A stretch of 64,000 nucleotides of DNA from Chamaecrista fasciculata (taxonomy: Eukaryota > Streptophyta > Magnoliopsida > Fabales > Fabaceae). How positions within the stretch are numbered: the stretch's first letter is position 1; every line of letters begins with the position of its first letter. The stretch covers positions 59,023 to 123,022 of the forward strand of contig QANZ01011811.1 of NCBI GenBank assembly GCA_003254925.1, given 5' to 3'. This document shows, piece after piece, positions 1 through 11,936 of the stretch. The notes under the pieces are model-generated. The model worked only from the letters and a program-made list of their open reading frames with translations, ran no database searches and was not told where the DNA came from. A program made the position numbers and the translations under genes.

Positions 1-193
1 CACTCTCCCTCCACTCACTTTCCCCATATGAGGTAATTTCAAGTTGGTCATAAATATTTTTTATTTTAGATGAGTCTTACATATTTTTATAATTTCTCAA
101 ATTGGTCTCAAACTTACTCTTTTATCGATATAAAAATCAATTCAAATGTTACATGTATATTGGGGCGCCCGTTAGTACACGTAAAATTCCTAG
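1..193 (+). mobile_element. 3' part of a non-autonomous Helitron, 5' end outside window
   Basis: This stretch matches, with scattered differences, the reverse complement of the complete 300-bp element at 16893-17192. Shared blocks include the C/T-rich start, a tract close to GGTAATTTCAA, GAGTCTTACATATTT and GTTACATGTATATTGG. It ends in CTAG (190-193) followed by T, as Helitron 3' ends do. The hairpin before the end is damaged: only one GC-rich arm is left, near 161-172. The 5' terminus lies before the window. Confidence 0.7.
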
Positions 194-734
194 TATATAT
201 AATGTTCAACTGGTTACGTATTGAGGTAATTAATTAATTTTTTTGATTATTTAAATTTTAGTAACTATCAAAAAAACTTAGAATATATGTAATAAAGATA
301 AACTTGAATCCGATCCCAATTCAAGGGAAAAATACAGTAGTAAATGAAATCGAGGTGCTCGATGTTTTTTTTTCTGATAAAAAAAAAAAAGGTGCTCGAT
401 ATTTTCAAGGTCTGAGTAGGTGAATAAAAACGAAACGAGATGTAAAATGGAAGAGAAAATCTGGAGAGAAGTATTCAACAACTTCACCAACATCAACCAG
501 TGAAGCCCAAGGCAGAGAGAGTAACTAGTAAGAGTTACAGACGAAGAAGCTCAAGTTTTACTTCTCTCTCTCTCTCTCTTTTGTGGGGTTTCGGGTCCCC
601 TGCTTCTCTGAAAGTACTGTACACTTCTAGCAAACACAGCGAAGAAGAAATATACCAAATCCTTCTGCTGCGAAATTGGTTAGCGTTGAAGAATTTGAAT
701 TATAGCCACTTCAACAACAACAACAGCGAACATT
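194..734. other. Upstream region and leader of the ACR9-like gene
   Basis: AT-rich sequence with A runs (about 375-390), then a (CT)n tract near 560-580 that fits a plant 5' leader. No clear TATA box was placed and no open frame here looks coding. Confidence 0.4.
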
Positions 735-2824
735 ATGGGCATACTGTACGACGACGTTGTAATTATCAGGCCGCCTGAGAAAGAAGGAGACCCCAGTGTG
801 ATTACTGTCAATTGTCCCGATAAGACTGGCTTGGGTTCTGATCTTTGTCGAATCATACTCTTCTTTGGTCTCAGCATTGCCAGAGGAGGTACTAGTTCTA
901 ATTACTAATCTCTGATCATCGTTTTTTTTTTTTAATCTCTCTATTCTTTTGTTGTTGCATCTTTGAATCCAGTGATTCCATGTGATGTTACAGATTCTAT
1001 TTGCGAAATTCCTGATGGGCTTGACTTTATGCCCTTGACTTATGGGGTTAATTTTAATTTTATTTTTATGTATTGTTTTTGGGATTTTGCATGAAGATGT
1101 ATCGACAGATGGGAAATGGTGTTACTTAGTTTTCTGGGTGATTGGGAAACCCAAGACGAGATGGAGTTTGTTGAAGAAGAGGCTTATTGAGGTATGCCCT
1201 TCTTGTAATTCAGCTTCTGGAATCTCCTATTATCGCTCTGAATCGCAGCCGTCAAAACCTTCCGATGTCTTCCTTTTGAAGTTTTGTTGCCATGATCGTA
1301 AAGGCCTCTTGCATGGTATGCTAACACTTCATCATCTCCAATTTCACCAATCTTGCATGTTGCTGCACATTTCATGACTGTAGGGTTTTCTTCGCTGAAT
1401 CAAGAAATGGATCCTGAGGATCTGTTTGATTCTCGGGAAAATCATGCCATTTTCTAGAATCCATTCTGGTTTTAAATCTTTGTTGCGGATATCCGATTTC
1501 TGTTATGTGGCCACTCTTACTGTAGATATTTTTTGTTTGGAATTTAGTTAGTATTCTGTATACGGTATACAGGACAAAATAATTTAAGAAATATCTTTAT
1601 TTCGCCCACAGATGTTACTCAGGTTCTTTGTGAGCTAGAGCTTAACATTAAGAAAGTGAAGGTATCTACAACACCTGATGGAAAAGTCATGGATCTGTTT
1701 TTCATCACAGATACCAGGTAGCGATTTCTAAGCCTCCACTTGTTAAATTTTTTACTCTTTCGTTTCTAATTGAATGGGACTAGCTAATGTAAAATGTGCA
1801 ACAACAGAATCTATCCTTATTTGAGTGAATTTCAATCTCATTTTAGCTTTCTGATCCTGTAAAAACTCTATCAGAGAGCTACTTCATACTAAGAAGAGAA
1901 GGGACGATACAATTGAACAGTTAGCAGCTACGTTGGGGGATGCCATAATTACGGTTGACCTCGAATTAGTTGGACCAGAAATAACTGCATGTTCCCAAGC
2001 ATCTTCTTTTCTTCCAACTGCTATTACTGAAGATGTGTTTGATTCGACATTGTCTGATTCGGCTAAGAGTGGAATTCGGTCTTCAGAGAGTGTTTCTATC
2101 ACAATGGATAACTCATTGAGTCCGGCTCACACGCTTGTCCAAATTATATGCCAAGATCACAAAGGTCTTCTTTATGACATCATGAGAACCCTGAAGGACT
2201 ACAATATTCAGGTATGTAATGGAAGTGAAATCTATGGCTAATACAGTATTCATTCTCATTGGCATTTCACATAACCAAAGCCTATCTGCAAATTCTGATA
2301 TTCTAATTCAACCAGATTTCTTATGGTCGCTTCACAACAAAAGCTAGAGGCAAATGTGAGCTTGACTTGTTCATCATGCAAGCAGATGGGAAGAAGATTG
2401 TTGACCCCAACAAGCAAAACTCGTTGTCTTCTCGCCTTAGGATGGAACTAATTCGTCCCCTCAGAGTAGCCACTGTGAGCAAGGGCCCTGATACCGAGCT
2501 GCTAGTAGCAAACCCTGTGGAATTATCCGGCAAAGGCCGGCCTCTCGTTTTTTATGATATCACTCTTGCTCTCAAAATGTTGGACACTTGCATCTTTTTG
2601 GTACTCACTCTTCCTCCCCCTCCTTTAGTTTCCTTTATGTGCTCTAATTGCAGCATGTTATTCATAATTGTTGTAACTTGTGACAGGCTGAAATTAGACG
2701 ATACATGATTGGAGATCGCGAATGGGAAGTATATAGAATCCTGGTGGATGAAGGGGAGAGACTGTGTGTTGCAAGGAGCAAGATTGAGGAAGGAGTATGG
2801 AGAATGTTGATGGGCTGGGAATGA
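735..2824 (+). CDS. ACR9: ACT domain-repeat protein, ACR9-like
   Basis: Six exons join in frame: 735-888, 1097-1315, 1612-1717, 1875-2211, 2316-2600 and 2687-2824, giving 412 residues, the usual ACR9/ACR10 length. The start is the ATG of MGILYDDVVI. ACT-type blocks are visible: VNCPDKTGLGSDLCRIILFF near residue 25, CHDRKGLLHDV near 110, a third with CQDHKGLLYDIMRTL, and a C-terminal GRPLVFYDITLALKML block; the protein ends VWRMLMGWE. Plant ACR proteins are thought to sense amino acids or act in nitrogen signalling and have no catalytic domain; that role is family knowledge. ACR10 is the alternative name. All introns are GT-AG and no damage is seen. Confidence 0.9.
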
Positions 2825-4386
2825 AACTGAAGATTGGGGCTCAATGTTGTGGTTTCTTTTGGACACTCCTTTGCCTCTTTGTACAGTTTTACTTTACTTG
2901 CTTGTGTTTAGAAGTAATTGGGAAGTATAAGATCATTATCATCATCTTTTCCACGTTGTATTTTAGAGTCCTTGTATCTTATAAGTTGTAATCCTAACTC
3001 GGTGTATAGAAATGCCAAGGCAGCAAGCAACAAGTAGTTGAAAGGAGGGCAGGAATATTTCCACTTTCCAGTACATACTGTAAAAGTGTAATTATATTAG
3101 TTTTTAGTTCATACATGTTCTGTCAGCTATAGTACACTTCCAAACCCCTCACATATGAATTGCATATGCTTTGTGAAGAGTATCACACAATGACTGAGTA
3201 TTCCGATATCAGTGGTTAACCTCAATCTGTAGGTATTATATAGGTGGTTTTGTTTTAAAATTTCACTTGTTGTTCCTACACAGACGCTCAGACACCTTCA
3301 TTCTATCGTTAATTTGTAATTACTTGTCAAAAAGTTCTATGACTCATTTCTTGGTCATTGATAGCTACAAGAAATATAATAAGTGAAATTTGGTGATTAT
3401 TCCCTTGAAGATTCCAATTAAAAAGAATAAAAATTGAAGAAAAGCCAGCGAGTGTTTTACTGGATGTCTGCTCTTGTTGGAGTTATATGCAGAAAGATCT
3501 GTTTTATTTTTCCCTCCAAAGCATTGAGATCATGGTGAAGCCTCAACTGATTCAGAGGTTCTTCCCATTTCAAACATAATTTGATTCTTTCGAGATTCTT
3601 TTTGACCTTACTCTCTTTTGTCAGCATATTTATGGACCTTTTATCATACATAAGATTCCTAATATTTTAGCCAAGACTGTTATTACGGATGTAGATATTT
3701 TAATGTAAGACATAACATGAATACATAGTATGAAGAAAGATCAGACACATAAACTTCACTATTCAAGTTCAGTGTACTTCTCAACTAAATTTGTACCCAT
3801 GTGGCACCTATATTTAACTTTCTTCATTCAAAACATAAGCGCTTATATTTTTTTTTTCCCAAGGTATCCCCAGCCCGACAGGCTAAGGATTAATCCTCCG
3901 CGGATCGGTGCATAAACGCTTATATTTGATTTGTCAAAAGTAGGATTCCTTTCTCTCTCTCTCTCACTTACTTCATTCAGCCATTGTTTTATTGGTTTAA
4001 CTGACAAGAATTTCAAAATTGGTGGGTTCATTCATTTATAATGATACATACTTTGGTATTTTTCATTGAATGGTACGTCTAAGGCTTAAATCATAATTGG
4101 CAACTCATACAGATCCTCTTTCCTTGGTTACAAAGTGAAAGATATATATATCCTCTTTAAAATTGTCAATTCTACACCCACCCAGAACTACGTATTCTTT
4201 TCTTCTTCTCCTTTTCATTTTGGACCACCTTGTTTGGCATGCTGGAAAAAAGAAAAGAAAGAATACACGCTAACTATTACAAAAAGGAATACTGAATAGA
4301 GCAAGATAGAGATGAAGACCAATATAGCAAAATGCAGGGATATATTTATATTTAAATTGTGGAGTTTCGATGATTCCTTCTTGACT
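2825..4386. other. Tail-to-tail intergenic region
   Basis: Holds the 3' ends of the ACR9-like gene (+) and the acetyltransferase-like gene (-). Apart from the truncated SINE at 3834-3927, I see only AT-rich single-copy-looking sequence with no supportable gene. Confidence 0.5.
3834..3927 (-). mobile_element. Truncated SINE with target-site duplication
   Basis: A direct repeat, cataagcgcttatattt (3834-3850) and cataaacgcttatattt (3911-3927), one mismatch in 17, flanks a roughly 60-bp insert. The insert starts with a T run, so on the minus strand it ends in poly-A. Its minus-strand body runs from CCGCGGAGGATTAATCC to GGGGATACC before the A tail, which resembles the 3' end of tRNA-derived plant SINEs of the Au type. 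The 5' pol III promoter part is missing. Confidence 0.65.
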
Positions 4387-7300
4387 TTATAGCTTCCAAT
4401 ATATTCCTAATTTGTGTAAGATTCCAGAAACCACTGCCCAGAAAGTAATCTCTGCGAATATGACATATAAGAGAGTGCCCACTCTCTCTGAGTGCCAAAC
4501 ATTCACAAACACATGCTTCAGGATCCAGTGCACCTGATTAATTTCATTGTATTACTTCATAAAAAATATAGTTAAAGAAAACTCAAGAAATATAATGATA
4601 TTGAAATATAGAGAGCATGATGAATGAATGACAAGGATTTTGGTTCTTACAAGTGAGTTTTGTGGATCTTTGTAATACCACCCATTTATAAATGCCTCAA
4701 GGATGCCTTGAGCTCCCAACACAAACACAAGCATTGCATTCATTCCTATCCACTCCAGGAACAAGAATGGACTCCGAAGACCCCAAACATCAATCTGTTT
4801 ATTACAGTTAGATCAACAACAGTTAATGATGAATTAGAGAAAAAAAAGAACAATTAGAATCTTGAATAATACAATTATACAAATATATAGAATATATGAT
4901 TACCAACACATAAAGCACAGAAAACACAATTCCAGCGGCCCCAGCTGTGAAACAAACATAGCTGAAACTGTATAGTTGCTTGGTAATAGGGATAGCTGCA
5001 GGTGAAAAAAAAAGACATTAATCTTGTGGCAAATGGTATTATTATATAACATATATGGATGGTTAATTTTGAGGAAATCAATGTCTCTAAACTTTACCGT
5101 CTGTGAAATGGAGGGTGATGGCTATGATGAGTAATGCAATACCCATTGAGACCCATTGCTTGAGTCTCTCGGAATGACCCTGCACAAATTTTCACCTTCG
5201 TATAAAGTAAAACCCAGAACTACACTAATTTTGCATATTATTATGAAGTTAGATGCATAAAGAGTAATTATTAGAGTCATGATTAACCTTGAAGTGAATC
5301 AAGACGTGCCCATAATGAATGCCAATGGTGCCAGATAGAATAGCAGATATAGAGCTATATAGTTTAACATAAAGAAACACAAAATAAGTAAGTCTATATA
5401 TATATATATATGTTTAATTGATTTACACCAAATTATTTATAAATACATATATGACCTTAACAAGCCTTCGGGCTCAAAGGGAGCGTGACACCAAGTAGGA
5501 GCATCATCGCGAAAAGGTCCTTCCGCTGGAGAACTGAATGTGCAAGCCTACAAATTAAAATAATGATAATAATAATAATAATCATACATAAATCTATTGA
5601 ATAATTAAAAATCAAAATTTCTAAAAATTTAAACTTTGAACAGTGAGTGACCTTGGAACGCCTCCAAACAGGGTAAGAGTAAAGATGGTTGACTCCCCAA
5701 ACTTGTCTATCCACATATCCAACGGCGTTACATGCAGGCCCCACGTGTCCTCTCATTCCACATAACACCTATATATATGGGAAAGTTTAATAAAAATGTC
5801 TTAATGTGTATTGTAATATGAAATGTGTTGATATAATATATAAAAGTTAATGTGAAAATGGAGTGACACGTAGTACTGTACCGTGTATCTCATGGGTTCA
5901 TCTTCCTTGTGATTCACGAAGCTCCAATCTGGGACATAGAGGCCATAAGCTGTGACCATGTAAATGGCCAATGCCACAAATCCTCCTAACCTATTATACA
6001 ATTAAAGGAATCATTTTCAGAATTCATTTGAAACCACATTCATTTTTTCATTTTGAAATTAGATGAACATTGGAAAGTTTCTTTTTTTCTTTTGAATGTT
6101 ACCATTGCCATGTATAGGCAGTAAAAATGGAGAGACGTCCAGGGCTTAAGGTTGCTGGTCTATGCTTAGTGGTAAATGTCTCTATCAAAGCAACCACGCA
6201 GTAAATCAGAGCTATTCTCTACAATATATTCACAGACACACAAATAAACAAGTGGTTAGACAACTATATTAAATTTAAGATGAGTTTGAAATATACTTAT
6301 TAGGACCAATAATATATATATTCTGAACCTGGAGAATGCCACACCATCTGATAAATTTCATGTCAACTCCATAAGACAGAGGATAAGGAGCATGAGAGTA
6401 TCCGCCTACATCACTAATCAAGTTATCAAGGATTCCAGTATATATATAATGAAACCAAATTATTAGTTTATGAATTCAATTTGATTTTAATATTTTATAA
6501 TATTATGTATATGTTGGGCTTAATTGAATAATGCAGAGTTGTTGAAGTTAATTGAAAAAGTCTCACATTGCTTGAATATGAAAATTGAAAAGTCTAATTT
6601 GAAGATGCACAAAGTCAGGCTTCAAACCTTGTATTTGATTTATATATTATTTTTGTTATTCTATTTTAGGTAATTACTTTGAGAAAGTGTGAGTGTACTT
6701 GAAATATGAGTTGATCGAATAGTGTGATATGTAAAGTTTTTTGTATGCTCGCATTTATATTCTGTTTTATTGGGAATAAGAAAAAAGTGAATGGGAATTG
6801 GAATACCTTGCAAAAGAATGCCCCAGAAGAGAAGTTTGAGTGTCCTAACAATGATCTTCTTTACAGCATCCTTGATTTTGGGGACCCTCTGATTGGATAC
6901 AAGTACAAGTACAACCACCCTTAGAAATATAAATTGAAATAGAAAAGAGAAAAGGAGAGAATGAATTAAAGGTACCTTGAAAGCGAGGGCAATGGCAAGG
7001 CCAACAATGAAAAGAAAAAAAGGCATAACAAAATCCGCCAATGTACATCCATTCCATGGGGAGTGATCTATACGTGGATATGCTCCACCAGCATCGTCCA
7101 CCAATATCATCAACTATAAACAATTTCAAACAACATGTACACTTTGAGAAGAATTCAAATTACTATGTTATACGTACATATTTAATTTATATATATGCAT
7201 ATATATACAAACCACTATAATGAGGCCCCTAAAGGCGTCGAGGGTTGCAACTCTTTTACTTTTTTGCTTTACCACTGTCTGCTCCTTAACATCTGAATCC

Positions 7301-7413
7301 ATACCCACACCATTTGTATCTGTCTTCTTTGTTTCTTCCTTACTATGATCATCATTCTCTGAATCTCTATGTCTCATCACCACTCCTTCTTCCATTTTTT
7401 TCGCTTCATCCAT
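4387..7413 (-). CDS. Heparan-alpha-glucosaminide N-acetyltransferase-like membrane protein
   Basis: Thirteen exons on the minus strand (7213-7413, 6976-7113, 6807-6888, 6329-6405, 6103-6218, 5882-5990, 5652-5768, 5456-5547, 5288-5354, 5098-5179, 4904-4995, 4651-4794, 4387-4533) join in frame to 487 residues. After a charged N-terminus come RVATLDAFRGLIIV, DHSPWNGCTLADFVMPFF with His84 in the position of the human HGSNAT active-site His, GILQRIAL, HVGPACNAVGYVDR, FEPEGLLSSISAILSG and YGHVLIHF, separated by hydrophobic helices. The animal enzyme acetylates lysosomal heparan sulfate; plants lack that substrate, so the plant role is unknown. The start is an ATG followed by an acidic/lysine-rich tail of about 55 residues. 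Confidence 0.9.
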
Positions 7414-8395
7414 TTTTCCTGATCACTTACTCGATAATGATGATTAATCCACAACCTTTAATTTGTGGAATCAAATGGTTTGGGTAATATAATGGAGGGA
7501 AAGTGAATATGTAATTAATAAAGGATATATCCAAGAGCACAAGGACGGCCATTATTGTACCAACTTACTTACACGTGCATCACAAGGAAGGGGTCCACAT
7601 TATTTAATTCTTCTTGGCTGAGAAACTCAGAATTTTATACTTAATCAATCATTTTTGTTATTGTTGCTCTCTCTGCGGGTTAAATTCATGTCGTATATGT
7701 TTGCCAAGTGGAGACTTCTCTCAAGTCTCAACTAATAAGCTATATTACTTGTGAGTAATTTGCGACAGTGGATTCTTACTAAAGTTTGATCCTACCTTTT
7801 CCTTTTCTGATATTTGCCTGGTTCTAATTTAATTACCACTTCTGTATTAAAACAACTTATAAGTGATGATGACTACACAATTATGAACAAGTATGCAAGA
7901 AAACAAAACATGTTAGATCAGCAGAAAAGGTCATTGAGGCCTGCATTTGGCTGCCCAAAACAAACATCCTAGTGATTTATATTTAAGGGTCGGCTCCGCT
8001 CAATATATTTATTTGTAATCAAATCCTTTTGTGAATAAATCATGAACTGGCAATATGACTGACTATTTGACTCACAACCAAAACCCCAATGTTCTTTCTT
8101 TGTCACTACTCTCTCTCTCTCGTCTCGTTTTGCTTCCTCTGTATTGATCGATTCCATCTGATTTTTTTAATCAAATATTTGATGATTCATGTAGCAGCTG
8201 AAAAATATGGGACTATGGGGTGGTCTATAATATGAGGCCACACAAACAGACACACATGACACATTTGAAGAGGCCCAGAATCATAAGGTATTTGTGTGAC
8301 TCTAATATGGGCCCAAAACACTTCAAGTTCCAACACTTTTTTTTTTTTTTGAATTAAGAGAGAACAGGAAAAGGGGGCAAAAACAAAAAACAAAA
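7414..8395. other. Promoter-side intergenic region of the HGSNAT-like gene
   Basis: AT-rich sequence with a CT/GA tract near 8110-8125 and a poly-T run at about 8336-8350. No supportable gene. Confidence 0.4.
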
Positions 8396-8740
8396 CTATA
8401 AAAAACATTGGACACCATAAATGTAGCTATCAATCCACGGCCATATATTCTTGATTTTTTGACCATGATTGTGCTCCGCGATTCTCCACCTGCTACCACC
8501 TTGATTTATCATAGCCGTGATATCTTCCTTCATAATCTCTAATTGTTGATTCTGGTTCTTCAACTTCCCTCTAGAGCAAAATCTTGGCTGGCAGACGAAC
8601 AAGATTTCTTCAGTTTGTCGGTCTTTGCAATATTCCAAGAGGGTTCTAAAACCTTTGAAGAAAGTTTCCTCCAATTGATGCCTGTCAAGTTCCAACACTC
8701 GCACAAGTTGCATGAACATTGAAGTATGGAACAATCCCAC
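8396..8740 (-). other. Unidentified open frame, possible gene fragment
   Basis: A 114-codon open frame with balanced amino-acid composition (for example LVRVLELDRHQLEETF and SRWRIAEHNHGQK), unlike the Lys/Asn/Phe-rich chance frames around it. Its first codon is GTG; the first ATG is at 8719. No family was recognised, no splice-linked extension was found, and a MITE begins 25 bases upstream of the frame. It could be a decayed gene fragment or chance. Confidence 0.3.
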
Positions 8741-8755
8741 TTTGCCCTTAATTTA

Positions 8756-9240
8756 AAAAATAAATGCTAAAGTGCACTTTTGATCTTATAATTTAGACAA
8801 AGGTCTCAATTTGGTCCCATAACTTTTTTTGTTGCAATTTTGGTCCTATAACTTAGGCAAAGGTCTCAATTTGGTCCCATAACTTTTTTATTGCAATTTT
8901 GGTCCTATCACTTTTGAAAACGTCTCACCGTTGGTCCCAAGTTGATTTCCATTTATTATCTGTCATTAAATCCACTTCACCTATATTTGTCACGTCATCA
9001 TTCAACTCAGCATGTCAGATCATAATTAACAGCAGAAAATGGATGGAAATCAGCTTATGACCAACGATGAGACGTTTTCAGAAGTTATGGGACCAAAATT
9101 GCAACAAAAAAGTTACGGGACCAAATTAAGACCTTTGCCAAAGTTATGGGATCAAAATTGCAACAAAAAAAGTTATGAGACCAAATTGAGACCTTTGCCA
9201 AAGTTATGGGACCAAAAGTGTACTTTACCCAAAAATAAAT
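8756..9240. mobile_element. Palindromic MITE, Mutator-like, with 10-bp target duplication
   Basis: The body 8766-9230 has inverted ends: the left begins gctaaagtgcacttttgatc and the reverse complement of the right end begins gggtaaagtacacttttggt. Inside, blocks of 'ggtctcaatttggtcccata' type recur on one strand and then, inverted, on the other. The body is flanked by aaaaataaat at 8756-8765 and 9231-9240, a perfect 10-bp direct repeat. That length suggests a Mutator-type element. It encodes no transposase. Confidence 0.75.
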
Positions 9241-11830
9241 AAACAAAATTTGTCTGCTGTGAATATATAAAATAATATAACAGTAACGATCATGGTTTAA
9301 ATTTGAAACTTAAATATTTTGTGAATCAACAAAAATTTTTGAAAAAATGTATTCGATTATTCATATATACCATATACCAAACGCGGAGATTCTCATTTGA
9401 AAAAAAAAAAAAAAGGAAGAAAAGGGAATCATGAATTAAAGCTTATCACAAATTCCTGGAAGGAAAAAATGCTTTACGGATGCTGTCAATTAAGGCCCCA
9501 AATAAAGCATGCAGTGTTAGGGAATCTGTTATCTGTGAGATGATTTTGTTCTTGTGACGGCTTATTCTTACTTGTTCGGCTGAATGACCCTTGTTCAATG
9601 AACTAACTCGTAAGGTATCGTCTTACTATTTTCTTGGTACACTTTTACGGTATCTTACCCACATCTCATATTTCATACAACTCCCAAACACCTAATATTT
9701 CACACAAATCCTATGTGGTGTATATGTGCAAACCAAAACTAATCAAATCAAACCGAAATTGTTAGGAACTGAATAAATTAAGTGTGGGCCCCAATAAAAA
9801 CGTTAGGGCTTTTTTCACCACACGAGCACAAATAGAAAAAAAAAATTCCCTTTTAAATATTTAAAATATATTTTTTCATCCATAATCTTTTAAAGAATTA
9901 TATTTTCTCTTTTTCACATTAGAAACTTCTATGTTTAGTATAGAGAAGGGAGCAAAAGACATGTTCTAGAAACAAATAAACTAATAATGATCTTCGAAAA
10001 ATTATCAAATTAATAATTTAATTTCTAAAATATTAATTAATATAGATAATTTGGTTATTTCAAAAAATTATAAGTCCAATTTTTTAAAAGAAATTCTACC
10101 AATTTTTTTTAAAAGAACAAAATTGTCTATTTTATTTTTTTTAAAAAAATTAAGTTATCAATTCAATTACATTTACATCAAGTTTAGATTATACAAAGAA
10201 TTGAAAAGGGATTTCCCTTTTTCTTTCCCTTATGATGAAAAGATTAACGTTGACAAAGAGTTAGGAGAGTGTTGAAACTTTTAAGTATGAATTAGGAACT
10301 AGAAATAGAAAGTAAAGGCACATATCTCCAAAACGGGAAGTTGGAACGCGGAGTAACACGGAAAAAGTTGAGAGTGGGGTCAGAGGCATTTAGGTACAGG
10401 ATCCCCACAATTTGGTCACGTGAACCACGTGTGCCAATATTTCTTCTTCCTTTTTCAGTTGTGGCTCACTGTGAGCTCTCATTTTCATCACAAGCCATAT
10501 AATAATTATGAGGCAAGGCAAGGTGATGAATTAAATATATATATATATATATGGATATTGATGATGATGTAGCGACTGAGGTCGTCCTTCCCTCCCATGG
10601 GTTCGTCATGGGAGTGATCGAGAACAAGCTAGCACTAGTCAAATTCAAATAGTATAAAATGTAAAGCAACAGTGTTTCCGAATTTGGTTATGTAAAGGTA
10701 GTTTCTATCTAATTACGATCACACAAATTCGTACCTACCTATATCCTACCAAGTTATTGGCAATATAATGGCAAGAATCTTGGAAACAAAATTATTATTA
10801 TCATGTAATAGTCAAAAAGAAAAGAAATGTCAAAGGATGCCTTTATTTATGATCCTATCCATTTATCTCGTCACCAATCATTGCTTCAACTGCACACTGG
10901 TCTTGTATTTGTAATTCACCTATATATATATAAATTTACTAAACATATATATAATTTTTTTAATAAAATTAAAATATAAATGTGACAAAAATTCTTTGTA
11001 AATAATGGGTGTCAATCGTTTCAACCAGAAAATCAGATACCGGGCAAAGTTGAAGAATATAATAGTGAAACTGTAAGAGTAAACTCTTTAAAGTTATAAT
11101 CCGTACTTAAAATTTGAGTGGTGAGTAACCAGAGACACAACACAATCTTTGCGTTTCCTCCGTTAGTGTCGTGTGTGGAAGACCATTCGCTTTTTTTTTT
11201 TGCACCTATATATGCTATGCTGTCCATATGTATATATCCACACTCGTTCTTCGTGGTCCCTAGTTGTAATTTTATTTTATTTTTGATATTCCTACTGTTG
11301 AGTGTAGAGATGCTTTGTATAGGGATTGTGTAGGTGTTTCTTTTGGTAGGTTTGTTGCTGTGTAGCTGGGCGTTGCCCTCTGTTCATTACCAAAAAAAAA
11401 TAATAAAAAATTACATGATAAAAATGATTTTGAATTAGAAAATCAGATGCAGGTCAAACTTGAAGAGTGTAACTATGAGAGTAAGTTGTAAGTTATAATC
11501 CCTACTTCAAAAATTTGAGTGGTGAATAACACTCCAAGGCAATAATCTCTTCTCCCCCTGTATGGCATTGTTGTCCATATATAATAACTACTCTGTTTCT
11601 CCTTGGTCCCTAGCTAGTTGTAGCTAGAAAAGGACCACAGCTAGCGCGTATTGCTCGTCATTTTCTCATCTCATATAATTGCACATTTGCACTAGGCACT
11701 ACCACATGTGTTTTTCGTACATCAATCAATCCCTCCCTGATCCATCCCCAAGTCAAACCACCATCATTCATTAATATAATTCCCTGTTTACCCTCCAACT
11801 TAATTGTTTATCCAACACACTTTCACTCCT
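9241..11830. other. Long AT-rich intergenic region
   Basis: No supportable gene in about 2.6 kb. It contains ACGTG motifs near 10420-10432, a (TA)n tract near 10535-10552, and an imperfect duplicated block (about 11030-11130 and 11440-11530). A T-rich stretch ending gccctctgttcattacc plus A9 (about 11275-11400) looks like the 3' tail of an L1 element. Confidence 0.45.
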
Positions 11831-11846
11831 CTATATATATATATAT
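11831..11846 (+). promoter_or_regulatory. Probable TATA box of the NFD4-like gene
   Basis: The run ctatatatatatatat lies about 90-105 bases before the ATG at 11937, a fitting distance for a plant core promoter. It is also a simple repeat, so the assignment is by position only. Confidence 0.45.
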
Positions 11847-11936
11847 GCATCTCCTTCATTTCCATCCACTCCAAACCACACCTTCATCAATTCCCATCAT
11901 TCCCTCTTAGTTTTCAACATACATATAATAAACAAA

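Noticed and set aside
9039..9242. 67-codon frame with repeated peptide units
   Set aside because: The repeats are the palindromic MITE's own sequence blocks, not a protein.
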